Source: CAYRAV01 sp964422365 (GTDB taxonomy: Bacteria; Bacillota; Clostridia; Lachnospirales; Lachnospiraceae). Taken from it: 20,490 nucleotides of DNA. Each line of letters begins with the position of its first letter. The first letter of the stretch is position 1. The notes beneath the pieces were generated by a model, which saw nothing but the letters and a program-made list of their open reading frames with translations, had not been told where the DNA came from and did not search any database. Shown here piece by piece: positions 7,276 to 14,495 of the stretch. Location: NCBI GenBank assembly GCA_964422365.1, contig CAYRAV010000055.1, positions 1 to 20,490 of the forward strand, read 5' to 3'. Made by a program: the position numbers and the translations under genes.

Positions 7276-7950
7276 TTATTTGGCAAGACGATATCCCAAT
7301 CCCCAAACAGTTTCAATATATTCTATTTTACTGTTTGCTTTCTTTATTTTATTGCGAAGATTACTAATATGAGTCTTAATCACATTATCATCTCCTAAAT
7401 ATTCATCTTCCCAAATTGTTTCATACAGATTTGCTTTAGAAAATACTTTATTAGGAAATTTTAGAAACAACTCTAATAATTGATATTCCTTTGATGTCAA
7501 TTCCAAATCCACTCCATCTATAATAATAGACTTTGCTTCCATATCCATTTGCAATTCCTTATAGGTGATTTGTTTCTTTGAGTCTATCTTATGATACCTC
7601 CTCAGATTCGAAATCACCCTCGCTGTCACCTCCCCCAAATCAAATGGTTTCGTAATATAGTCATCTGCTCCTATCATCAATAAATCAATTTTCGTTCCCA
7701 CCAGATCCTTTGCAGAAATAATAATTACTGGAATATTACTCTCTTTTCGAATCTCCTTTAATACCTCATCACCACTTTTATAAGGCAGCATCAAATCCAG
7801 CAAAACCATATCAAAATGTTCTTTTCTTAAAATTTGGATACCATCTATCCCATTATATGCCGATTCCGTTTCATATCCATCATCTTGCAAAGTCTGTGCT
7901 AATAGTTGATTGACATCCTTCTCGTCTTCTATAATTAAAATGCGTTCCAT
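7276..7950 (-). CDS. OmpR-family response regulator of the ABC module
   Basis: This 224-aa regulator has a receiver domain with the acidic pocket E8-D9-E10, phospho-acceptor D52 (LLDLMLP), the conserved SAKD and YITKPFD segments, and a winged-helix DNA-binding domain (about 125-224; LTSKEYQLLELF to YIETVWGLGYRLAK). The start at 7950 is preferred over upstream codons because GGAGG lies 11 nt before it and MERILIIEDE is the normal N-terminus. Same strand and position ahead of the BcrAB-type genes make it the probable activator of that exporter, phosphorylated by the kinase at 4210-5130. A pair of direct repeats lies in its own leader. Confidence 0.9.
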   Translation of the reverse strand: MERILIIEDEKDVNQLLAQTLQDDGYETESAYNGIDGIQILRKEHFDMVLLDLMLPYKSGDEVLKEIRKESNIPVIIISAKDLVGTKIDLLMIGADDYITKPFDLGEVTARVISNLRRYHKIDSKKQITYKELQMDMEAKSIIIDGVDLELTSKEYQLLELFLKFPNKVFSKANLYETIWEDEYLGDDNVIKTHISNLRNKIKKANSKIEYIETVWGLGYRLAK

Positions 7951-7988
7951 GTAATTGCTTTCCTCCACTGATTCATTTCCCAAATGCT

Positions 7989-8031
7989 TCCTGACACCCA
8001 AATACTACATCCTGACACTCTCTCCAAATAC
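7989..8031 (-). repeat. Two direct repeats in the response-regulator leader
   Basis: On the minus strand, GTATTTGG-(5 nt)-GTGTCAGGA (8031 to 8010) is followed directly by GTATTTGG-GTGTCAGGA (8005 to 7989). Copy starts are about 26 nt apart and 5 nt are deleted in the second. The repeats lie 40-80 nt upstream of the regulator start and could be an autoregulation site or a local duplication. Confidence 0.55.
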
Positions 8032-8086
8032 CCGGATTCCTTCCCATAATAAATCCTATCTTATATCAAAAAACACTTCTCATATA

Positions 8087-9208
8087 TTAATTCCCCAAAT
8101 GATATTTCTGCTTTTCCTTATACATATTTGCATCTGCTCTTTTTATTACCTCTTCTATTTCTTTTCCATTTCCTAACGCAAAGCCTACCGCCGCAGAAAG
8201 CATAATCTTTGATACATTATTTTTTTTCTCAATTTGTTTCTCCCATTTTCTTAAAATATCTTTTATCCCCTCTTCTGTTGCACCTTCAATAATCATTACA
8301 AATTCATCTCCGCCAATACGATACACCCTTTTGTCTTCCTCCGCAACTTCCCTTATGGATGCTGAAATACTTGTAATCAGATAATCTCCATATTCATGAC
8401 CAAGTGTATCATTCGTTTTCTTTAATCCATTCACATCCCAGAATATAACCCCGATTTTCTGGACTGTTGGATAATACTCTTGTATCATTTTTATATATTT
8501 ATTTCTGTTATACAAAGAAGTCATTTTATCTTCCTCGCTTAGCCGGCTTAAATTCTGTTCACGTACTGCTCTTTTGGCAATATTATCAGAAATATTTCTT
8601 GTAAGAGGAATCAGCACAAGCAGAATCAGACTTCTTGGCAGTACATAAAATAATGCCAAAGTCAGCCACGGTTCATCATTCACATATCCAAAGTCTAAAA
8701 TACCCGTTAATTTATTACAGTATTCAGCCAGCGGATGAATTGTAATCGCTGCCATATTGGCATCACACAATCCATAAGAGTAACCAATCATACAAGAAAT
8801 ATAAATACTAATCACTGATAATATATAAGAAAAATAAACCAGCCTTCTATTACAATATTGAATGGAATATAATAAAGGCAATACGAACAACAGCACTGTA
8901 TGATATGTAAGATTCACATTAATTATGGTAATTTCTAATGTAAGCATAACCATAATCAAATATTTTATTTGTGATTTTTCTGTGCCTGCAATCATACAAA
9001 CTATAATTGTAATTAGTACAACCATACAACTTCCAAAGAAACTTCTATTCATCAAAAACGAATCTACTATAAAAATATTTAAAATATTCAATATCCACAT
9101 AACACCATGTATCATCTGCGCAAATATCAGACATTTCAATGAAAACATATTTGCTTCCGATTCCAATAAATGATAATTTAACTTCTCAGACTCATCTGCA
9201 TTATTCAT
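8087..9208 (-). CDS. Membrane-bound diguanylate cyclase (GGDEF)
   Basis: This protein makes cyclic di-GMP from two GTP. The N-terminal part has about six hydrophobic segments (roughly residues 25-210) with no known sensory signature. It is followed by a GGDEF domain (about 220-370) with DKMTSLYNRNKY at its start, FWDVNGLKKTNDTLGH (metal and substrate region) and an intact RIGGDEF active site at 297-303. No RxxD inhibitory site lies just before it. The start is uncertain: GGGAGG directly precedes two ATGs (9220, 9217), which are too close, so the ATG at 9208, 12 nt away, is chosen and gives 373 aa. It is convergent with nothing and lies upstream of, and in line with, the response-regulator gene. 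Confidence 0.9.
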   Translation of the reverse strand: MNNADESEKLNYHLLESEANMFSLKCLIFAQMIHGVMWILNILNIFIVDSFLMNRSFFGSCMVVLITIIVCMIAGTEKSQIKYLIMVMLTLEITIINVNLTYHTVLLFVLPLLYSIQYCNRRLVYFSYILSVISIYISCMIGYSYGLCDANMAAITIHPLAEYCNKLTGILDFGYVNDEPWLTLALFYVLPRSLILLVLIPLTRNISDNIAKRAVREQNLSRLSEEDKMTSLYNRNKYIKMIQEYYPTVQKIGVIFWDVNGLKKTNDTLGHEYGDYLITSISASIREVAEEDKRVYRIGGDEFVMIIEGATEEGIKDILRKWEKQIEKKNNVSKIMLSAAVGFALGNGKEIEEVIKRADANMYKEKQKYHLGN

Positions 9209-9246
9209 CGAATCCATCATCCTCCCTTCACATAATTTCAAAAAAT

Positions 9247-9254
9247 AGTATAAC
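9247..9254 (-). promoter_or_regulatory. Extended -10 promoter of the cyclase gene
   Basis: On the minus strand, TGTTATACT (TG-N-TATACT) lies about 35 nt before the chosen start. No good -35 box is seen at the right distance, as is common for extended -10 promoters. Confidence 0.45.
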
Positions 9255-9524
9255 ACAGAAATTCACTTTTTGCGACTCTGTGAATCTTTTTTGCATTTTC
9301 TTATGTACTGTTCAGACTGAATTGATTTATATTTCCACATGATAAGCCATAAAACCCATAATGAAGATTCAGATATTAACTGCAGGATACCATACTACTG
9401 TATATATAGACAATCCGCTTTGTTTCTAGTATCCATTTGTTTGAACTGATACTGAATCTAACAACGTATCCATTCAATTATAATTGTTACTATTAACATT
9501 GCCTAATTGCCTCTATCCTTTATA
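9255..9524. other. Intergenic stretch between the sigma operon and cyclase gene
   Basis: About 270 AT-rich bases with no open frame that has a ribosome site. No clear terminator for the sigma operon was seen; only short repeats of GATAC/GTATC occur near 9380-9470. Confidence 0.4.
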
Positions 9525-9794
9525 TTACATTAATTTAAAAAGCCAATAATCTGTACTTCCTACTCCCTTCCATTTCATCCATAAATCAAATATAAGGACC
9601 AATGCCCCTATCAACATTCCCGCAATTGTAAATGCAGAACCTATCCTAATGCGGTACTCCGATTTTTTTCTTATATTTATAATAAGACTCACAATACCTA
9701 ATACCATGCTTTCTATCGGTGCCATAAAAAATCCTAATAAAAATGTAATCACTCCTGTTACAATCCCTATCACATAAAACTTTTGTTTTTCCAT
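9525..9794 (-). CDS. Small membrane protein, third gene of the ECF operon
   Basis: This 89-aa protein is not recognised as a named family. It has three hydrophobic segments: about residues 7-24 (YVIGIVTGVITFLLGFFM), 26-40 and 50-71 (SAFTIAGMLIGALVLIFDLW). A basic loop, NIRKKSEYRIRIG, lies between the second and third. The start at 9794 has GGGAG 7 nt upstream and is only 4 nt past the anti-sigma stop, so the three genes are probably one transcript. It may help signal sensing or be an envelope-stress effector; this is inferred from context only. Confidence 0.75.
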   Translation of the reverse strand: MEKQKFYVIGIVTGVITFLLGFFMAPIESMVLGIVSLIINIRKKSEYRIRIGSAFTIAGMLIGALVLIFDLWMKWKGVGSTDYWLFKLM

Positions 9795-9798
9795 CTTT

Positions 9799-10473
9799 CT
9801 ACTCCCTTTCCCATAATACTTTTTCTTTTCCGTTTTCCTGTTCAAATACAATTTTCTCATATTTTTCTTTGTTTTCCCTGCTGCAAATAATGCTTTTTTC
9901 TTCTTTAATCGTACAGGTATCCTCCTTTATGATCTGTTGCAGCCACCGGTCCATACGATTTTCAAAAAACACAACCTTTAACATTAATGGTACTGCTGCA
10001 TCACTCTTTGTATAAGTTTTTGTGGAAAAAGAATTTACTGCTTTTCCATCTGTCTGATAAATCTCAGGTAGAATCATAGATGCCGCTGCTGCATTTCCAC
10101 TTCGGATTAGCCATAGATTTCCATTTTCATCTTCTTCCACTGATATTTGTTCCATAGAAACCACATGATTCATATTCACTTTCTCCATAAAAAGGGGAAA
10201 CAACGCAAAACTTACAGCTCCCGCTATTACTACTATAACCAATACTGCAATCGCCAGTTTTTCTATAAAAATTCTTTTCTTTACGCCTTTAATTACACTG
10301 CTATCTGTATCTTCTGATACTTTTACTTCCGTTTTCATCATATGATACAAATCATTACAGTTTTTACATTCTTTTAAGTGAAGTTCTACAATTTCTTTAC
10401 TTTCCTCTGAACAAACATGATCTACATATAGGGGAAGTAAGTCCTTTATTATAGCACAGTTTTTCTCGTCCAT
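9799..10473 (-). CDS. Anti-sigma factor with zinc-finger (ZAS-like) domain
   Basis: This 224-aa single-pass membrane protein should hold the upstream ECF sigma factor inactive. Its cytoplasmic N-terminus has the zinc-binding anti-sigma pattern: C6, then H32-x3-C36-x2-C39 (LHLKECKNC). One membrane segment follows (residues 73-95), then an extracytoplasmic domain of about 128 residues of unknown fold that presumably senses the signal. The start lies 1 nt after the sigma stop, with GGAGG inside the last sigma codons, so translation is coupled. Release by regulated proteolysis is common for this class but not visible here. Confidence 0.88.
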   Translation of the reverse strand: MDEKNCAIIKDLLPLYVDHVCSEESKEIVELHLKECKNCNDLYHMMKTEVKVSEDTDSSVIKGVKKRIFIEKLAIAVLVIVVIAGAVSFALFPLFMEKVNMNHVVSMEQISVEEDENGNLWLIRSGNAAAASMILPEIYQTDGKAVNSFSTKTYTKSDAAVPLMLKVVFFENRMDRWLQQIIKEDTCTIKEEKSIICSRENKEKYEKIVFEQENGKEKVLWERE

Positions 10474-10474
10474 A

Positions 10475-10957
10475 TTATTCCTCCATTTTTTTAATAATTT
10501 TACATTTTGCCCGATGAAATGTTACTCTGCTCCAGCTTTCCGTTTTTCCAAATACTTCTCCAATTTCCCGAAATGATAATTCTCCAAACACACGCAGCCA
10601 AAATACTTCCTTATAAGGTTCCTCCATATTATGCAGCAGCTTATGTATGGCAACAACCTGCTCTTTCTCAAGCATATCCTTCTCAATAGAAACGGCCGCA
10701 TCCGGTAACTGTTCATCCACTTCTTCCAATACAAACCTTTGATTCTTTTTGTAATAAGTATAATAAGTATTTTTTGCAATTTGGCATAACCATACCCTGA
10801 TATCACACTCTCCTTTGAATGTATCAATTGCCTTCATTGCCTTAAAAAATGTTTCTTGGGTAATTTCCTCTGCGATATCATCATTTTTGGATAAGGCTTT
10901 TATATATAGAAGAATATCTTTAAAATACATTTGATAGAGCTCTTCAATTTTTTTCAA
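10475..10957 (-). CDS. ECF-type RNA polymerase sigma factor
   Basis: This 160-aa protein has only sigma regions 2 and 4. Region 2 includes DDIAEEITQETFFKAMKAID and FKGECDIRVWLCQIAKNTYY; region 4 includes LHNMEEPYKEVFWLRVFGEL and the helix-turn-helix LSFREIGEVFGKTESWSRVT. The start is a TTG at 10957, supported by GGAGG 7 nt upstream and by MKKIEELYQMYF as the natural N-terminus. It is the first gene of a sigma / anti-sigma / membrane-protein operon and is preceded by an ECF-like promoter, consistent with autoregulation. The regulon cannot be inferred from one window. Confidence 0.92.
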   Translation of the reverse strand: MKKIEELYQMYFKDILLYIKALSKNDDIAEEITQETFFKAMKAIDTFKGECDIRVWLCQIAKNTYYTYYKKNQRFVLEEVDEQLPDAAVSIEKDMLEKEQVVAIHKLLHNMEEPYKEVFWLRVFGELSFREIGEVFGKTESWSRVTFHRAKCKIIKKMEE

Positions 10958-10976
10958 ATTTTCACCTCCATAAATA

Positions 10977-11003
10977 AGACTTACTTTCTCTTATTTCGTT
11001 ACA
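10977..11003 (-). promoter_or_regulatory. Candidate autoregulatory ECF promoter
   Basis: On the minus strand, TGTAAC (10998-11003) is followed, 17 nt later, by GTCT (10977-10980; AGTC with 16-nt spacing). This resembles clostridial ECF promoters (TGTAAC and CGTC). The implied leader is only about 15-20 nt and begins next to the GGAGG of the sigma gene. No sigma-A boxes were seen here. Confidence 0.5.
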
Positions 11004-11034
11004 AAAAATTTTTATTTTTATAAAGAGTATTGCC

Positions 11035-11078
11035 AGAGCATATTTGAAAATTGCCTGCTACTTGTCAATACACCCAAA
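11035..11078 (+). mobile_element. Remnant of a MITE-like end (copy C)
   Basis: These 44 bases match the right end of element B, read on its minus strand, at 35 positions; nearly all the differences are transitions. The shared core is TTTGAAAATTGCC. No matching second end is found, so only one end survives. Confidence 0.5.
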
Positions 11079-11191
11079 CGTTAAATTGTATATGGAACGT
11101 TTCCGCGGTTTTGATACCTCCCTTTGAAGAAATTTAAGTCTTTAAGAACATTGTTCACCCTATTCTATCGGTATACAACGGATAGTAAAGC

Positions 11192-11236
11192 AGAAAGACA
11201 ATAAAATAACGGCATAGCTTACGCTACACCGCTATT
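11192..11236 (-). terminator. Terminator of the exported-protein operon
   Basis: On the minus strand, AATAGCGGTGTAGC and GCTATGCCGTTATT pair over 14 positions, with three G-U pairs, around a GTAA loop. TTTATTGTCTTT follows. It lies about 100 nt past the stop at 11335. Confidence 0.7.
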
Positions 11237-11334
11237 ACATAATAATCTTATGATATACCAAAATATCGAAATTAAAAACACCTAAAGTTAGTTTTGTAAC
11301 ATACATGTTGGTAATCTCAATTGAATTTTTTCTA

Positions 11335-12369
11335 TTATTTCACAGTTTTAGACATTTTGATATTACTCCACTTTGTCCACTTGTTTCCTACTTTTAGCCT
11401 TACCTTGAAGTAATAGTCTTTATTTTCAGCAATCTTCCCACTCTTTACTGTAAATTTATATGACATCTTTTTTGCCTCTTTTTTGTCAAGCTTATAGGTC
11501 ATTGCATCTTTCATGTTTTTCTTGGCAGCAACCTTGACCTGCATACCTTTGATAGAAGATTTTTTTACACTGGAAATCCACTTGATAGTAATTGCTTTTT
11601 TGCTTGCAGCAGCTGTTACAAGGCAACTGTTTGCTGCAGGTATGACCACATCATTTCCCAATACAAATCTGTTTTTATCAGAAGAGTAAGACAATTCCTT
11701 TTGGATTGTGCCAATATCAGTTGTTCCTGAATCTGCAAAAAGATGATAATCAATTAAAATTTTTTCTTTTTTGAAAGAAATAGTACGGTAACAAACTATC
11801 GAATTATCCATTTTTATATCCAGTTCATTCAATTGCTTCTTCACAAATTTAGGGGCATCGCTATAAATCTCTGAAGGGATATCAATTTCATCCCACTTTC
11901 CATCTATATTGCCAAAGACCTGCATTGCCTGAATCGCTCCTGATGCTCCTCCTGAAATAACCAGAACAATTTCCTCTTTTCCATCACCAGTAAAATCGTA
12001 TGCCTTCGCTTCTCCATGGGCATATCCTACAGTTTTTGCCAACTCGGGGCTAATTGGAATTTCCTGGTTTCCAATTTTAATTGCCCCATCTGTAGATTCC
12101 TTTGGACTGAGCAATATCTCTAATGGTATTTTTTCCTCCCCTATTTTTAATTCAGCTGAATAAACCACTTCATATGCATTATCAACATTTTCACTGGAAC
12201 TTAATGTAGAATTGAGAACCCTAAAATTTCCATTGTTAACAGAATTGCCATCCCCCTGATTCTCTTTTGCACTTGTTCTTACGTTATAACTGCATGCTAA
12301 CAACACGCAAAAGACTATTCCCGATAAAGCAAAAAACAATCTTCTTGTTAATTTTGAATCTTTTTTCAT
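11335..12369 (-). CDS. Exported protein with Ca-binding-like and FN3-like domains
   Basis: This 344-aa protein has an N-terminal export signal (residues 1-26, ending LLAC). This could be a lipobox with Cys26 as the lipid site, though Leu at -2 is not ideal; cleavage after RTSA by signal peptidase I is the alternative. The middle part (about 45-240) has AYDFTGDGKEEIVLVISGG, an EF-hand-like loop as in FG-GAP/VCBS-type repeats. The C-terminal 90 residues (ITIKWISSV to YYFKVRLKVGNKWTKWSN) look like the lysine-rich FN3-like domains common in Lachnospiraceae surface proteins. The start at 12369 is chosen for AAGGAGG upstream. It follows the SpoIID-like gene by 44 nt and is probably cotranscribed. 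No enzyme motif was seen. Confidence 0.78.
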   Translation of the reverse strand: MKKDSKLTRRLFFALSGIVFCVLLACSYNVRTSAKENQGDGNSVNNGNFRVLNSTLSSSENVDNAYEVVYSAELKIGEEKIPLEILLSPKESTDGAIKIGNQEIPISPELAKTVGYAHGEAKAYDFTGDGKEEIVLVISGGASGAIQAMQVFGNIDGKWDEIDIPSEIYSDAPKFVKKQLNELDIKMDNSIVCYRTISFKKEKILIDYHLFADSGTTDIGTIQKELSYSSDKNRFVLGNDVVIPAANSCLVTAAASKKAITIKWISSVKKSSIKGMQVKVAAKKNMKDAMTYKLDKKEAKKMSYKFTVKSGKIAENKDYYFKVRLKVGNKWTKWSNIKMSKTVK

Positions 12370-12413
12370 TATTCGAATCCTCCTTGCCATTTTAATAACT
12401 GTGATACAATTAT

Positions 12414-13481
12414 TTATTCAACAATAGATACACTACCAACCGGAACTTCGCTGTTATAATAAGTTATGCCATTTTCTCTAGTATAAAAGTATTTTAAAAT
12501 CTGCCTCCATGTATAATCATTATTAACAGCTAAACTCTGTGCCTTTTCTTGAGATAAGATACCTTTGTGTTTTGCTGCATAAGAACTAACATTTACATTT
12601 GCTACATGAAATCCTGGAAATATTTTAGAATCTGAAGCAACCAAATAATAATTCCAAATAAAATCTACAGCAGCATCACATTGTGTTACCCTTGTTTTAC
12701 TCGGGTTATATACTTGATCATATGTATTGTCCTTAACATCATATCCAAGCCCTGCATATTTCTGCCTTTTTACACGTGCAATTCCATAATTTTTTATTGC
12801 CATTGCACATGCTCTTAATGCAGCTTTGTCCCAACTTGAGTAGCCTACTTCACATGTAGTAACAACCTTGCAATAGGTTTCAAATCCAACACTTTCTATT
12901 TTTCCTGTTGATGTTCTGTATACTTTAATCGTTGAAGGATTGCTTGAGGGTTTCGCAACGGGTGCATCATAGGAAAACAAAGAACTATTATCATTTTCCT
13001 TTACTTCAGGCATATCATCAAGCATTTGACAACCAATAATCTTATTATCGCTGTTAAGGATAAAATAGATTTCATTAATACCATTATTGAACTCATCATC
13101 ATCTTGATATTTTGTTATATTAACTCTAACTTTATATGCTTTTATTATTTCACCATCATAATCAGTAAGATCTAGTGCTAAACCATCAGACAAAGATACC
13201 TCCTCAATGCTTAATACTTCTGCATTAGAAATATTAAATATACCTATGTGATTAGTTATATTTTCTTTGTCAGTATAAATATTTTGGGCACACTCTCCAT
13301 ATTCACCATCCAAAGCATCTAAAATTTTTTCAACATTTTTAGTATTCACATCATCATAATATGATTGAATAACCTCCTCGGCTGTTAAGGCATCTGCCAA
13401 AACATGTATATTAGGTACATATGTCATTGTTATAATAATTATTCCTGTCATTATTAATAAAAATGTTTTTTTAATCTTCAT
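12414..13481 (-). CDS. Exported protein with SpoIID/LytB-like domain
   Basis: This 355-aa protein has a signal peptide (MKIKK plus a hydrophobic core, cleavage likely near residue 30). A 130-residue N-terminal domain of NTF2-like appearance follows (AEEVIQSYYDDVNTKNVEKI), then a Ser/Pro linker and a SpoIID/LytB-type domain (about 185-345). Matching features are TIKVYRTSTGKIESVGFETY, CEVGYSSWDKAALRACAMA, KNYGIARVKRQ, NTYDQVYNP and, at the end, WRQILKYFYT. SpoIID itself is a lytic transglycosylase that cuts peptidoglycan during engulfment. The Glu of CEVG lies where the catalytic Glu of SpoIID is expected, but enzyme activity is not proven. No sporulation genes are nearby. A weak AAAGGA lies 13 nt before the ATG, and a short ORF lies upstream. 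Confidence 0.8.
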   Translation of the reverse strand: MKIKKTFLLIMTGIIIITMTYVPNIHVLADALTAEEVIQSYYDDVNTKNVEKILDALDGEYGECAQNIYTDKENITNHIGIFNISNAEVLSIEEVSLSDGLALDLTDYDGEIIKAYKVRVNITKYQDDDEFNNGINEIYFILNSDNKIIGCQMLDDMPEVKENDNSSLFSYDAPVAKPSSNPSTIKVYRTSTGKIESVGFETYCKVVTTCEVGYSSWDKAALRACAMAIKNYGIARVKRQKYAGLGYDVKDNTYDQVYNPSKTRVTQCDAAVDFIWNYYLVASDSKIFPGFHVANVNVSSYAAKHKGILSQEKAQSLAVNNDYTWRQILKYFYTRENGITYYNSEVPVGSVSIVE

Positions 13482-13553
13482 TTTTCATATTCATTCCTTT
13501 CTCTTCGCTCAAAGTACAAAATGCTATGTAAAAATTTAAATAATTAAGTTGCC

Positions 13554-13637
13554 TTATTTTTTTGTTTTTTTGTATTCTGTTATTGCATAATTTAACTTCA
13601 CCCCAAAATACCAAACATACACTAATTTCTTTGTCAT
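13554..13637 (-). CDS. Possible 27-aa small protein or leader peptide
   Basis: A 28-codon frame (MTKKLVYVWYFGVKLNYAIT and seven more residues, ending in Lys) begins with ATG at 13637 and is preceded by AGGGAGG, 5 nt before the start. The peptide has basic ends and an aromatic, hydrophobic middle. It lies 72 nt upstream of the SpoIID-like gene, in the same direction, between that gene and a plausible promoter. The strong ribosome site and position are what is seen; whether it is a functional small protein, a regulatory leader or chance is open. Confidence 0.45.
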   Translation of the reverse strand: MTKKLVYVWYFGVKLNYAITEYKKTKK

Positions 13638-13655
13638 CTTTTCCTCCCTTCTATC

Positions 13656-13683
13656 ATAATATTTATAATATTGAATAAAACAA
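13656..13683 (-). promoter_or_regulatory. Candidate promoter of the small ORF / SpoIID-like operon
   Basis: On the minus strand, TTGTTT (13678-13683) and TATTAT (13656-13661) are 16 bp apart, just before the ribosome site of the 27-codon ORF. The boxes are imperfect in very AT-rich DNA. Confidence 0.4.
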
Positions 13684-14016
13684 AATGATTTTAAAGAAAG
13701 ACACTATTTTTCAGAAGTATAGGCATATATTTTATCTATAAAAAGCCAGGGTCCTTTGAAAGTAAATGTTCTTTTTGAAACAGACAACATCATACCAGGC
13801 TATAATCCGAAACTTAGAAAATCCACAACCCTTTTTCCTCCATGATGCTCTGCTCTTTGCTTATTAGTTTCTACAAGAAATCTATCGTTTTTATTCTTTA
13901 AATCATTTTATTATATTATATATTTATAAAATAATTAAGTCAAGTTTATTGTATTTTAATTAATAAAAAAAATAATAAATTGCATAAAACAGCATAAATA
14001 ATAATACAAAATGCAC
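13684..14016. other. AT-rich intergenic stretch without a gene
   Basis: No frame with a credible ribosome site and length was seen. The part from about 13880 is extremely AT-rich, ending in runs such as AATTAATAAAAAAAATAAT next to element B. Confidence 0.4.
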
Positions 14017-14189
14017 TAGAGCGTGTATGAAATTAAAATTTGAACAAAAAATATCAAAAATGTCCACAATAATAGAATGAGAATCATAGAAATCTTCGAT
14101 TATTGTATGAAGGCAGGCTGGATTTTCACATAATTTATGAAATTTTTTGGTATATTGACGAATGGCGGGCAATTTTCAAACACACTCTA
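14017..14189. mobile_element. MITE-like element B (173 bp, TA-flanked inverted repeats)
   Basis: The left end is TA-GAGCGTGTATGAAATT (from 14017). The right end, read on the minus strand from 14189, is TA-GAGTGTGTTTGAAAATTG. The termini match those of element A, with TA outside both ends. The interior differs from element A, so the two share ends and size but not body. The minus strand happens to be open for about 70 codons across it, without a ribosome site. Confidence 0.65.
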
Positions 14190-14295
14190 AACATGCCAAA
14201 TAAAAAACAAGAATATTTCTATTTATCACTCAAATACTATTGCATAACAATCATAACCATTATTAAAAACTAAATTTTTTGAAATATTTTTTTAG

Positions 14296-14320
14296 TTTCA
14301 TACGTCTAATATATGAAATT
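14296..14320. promoter_or_regulatory. Inverted repeat upstream of the VanR-like regulator
   Basis: TTTCATA (14296-14302) and TATGAAA (14312-14318) form a perfect 7-bp inverted repeat with a 9-nt spacer, about 180 nt before the regulator start. The right half, TATGAAATT, agrees with the 3' part of the VanR box as I remember it (TCGTANGAAATT), but the TCG is missing. It may be a regulator site. Confidence 0.3.
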
Positions 14321-14495
14321 TCCTTAAATATCAAACAGTCAAGGATTCCCTATGTTTTCCATTCCCTTACCATGGACATTTGGGGCATTTTTCGTGTAAC
14401 TTTTATTTTTCAAATGCGCTTTAACATAACAGCATATAATTGAGAAAACCCATATTTTAACAATAGAAAATACCAAGGAAGGAGCAGATAAATTT

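Larger units (their letters stand above)
11004..11334. other. Intergenic stretch with MITE remnant, inverted repeats and terminator
   Basis: This region holds the MITE remnant at 11035-11078, a 7-bp inverted repeat (AAACGTT and AACGTTT, near 11076-11102) and CTATCGGT/ACGGATAG (near 11165-11185). The terminator of the exported-protein operon is at 11192-11236. No gene was seen. Confidence 0.5.

Noticed and set aside
13960..14172. A 70-codon minus-strand frame in the AT-rich gap
   Set aside because: It runs through MITE-like element B, has no ribosome site, and its reading reflects the repeat sequence.
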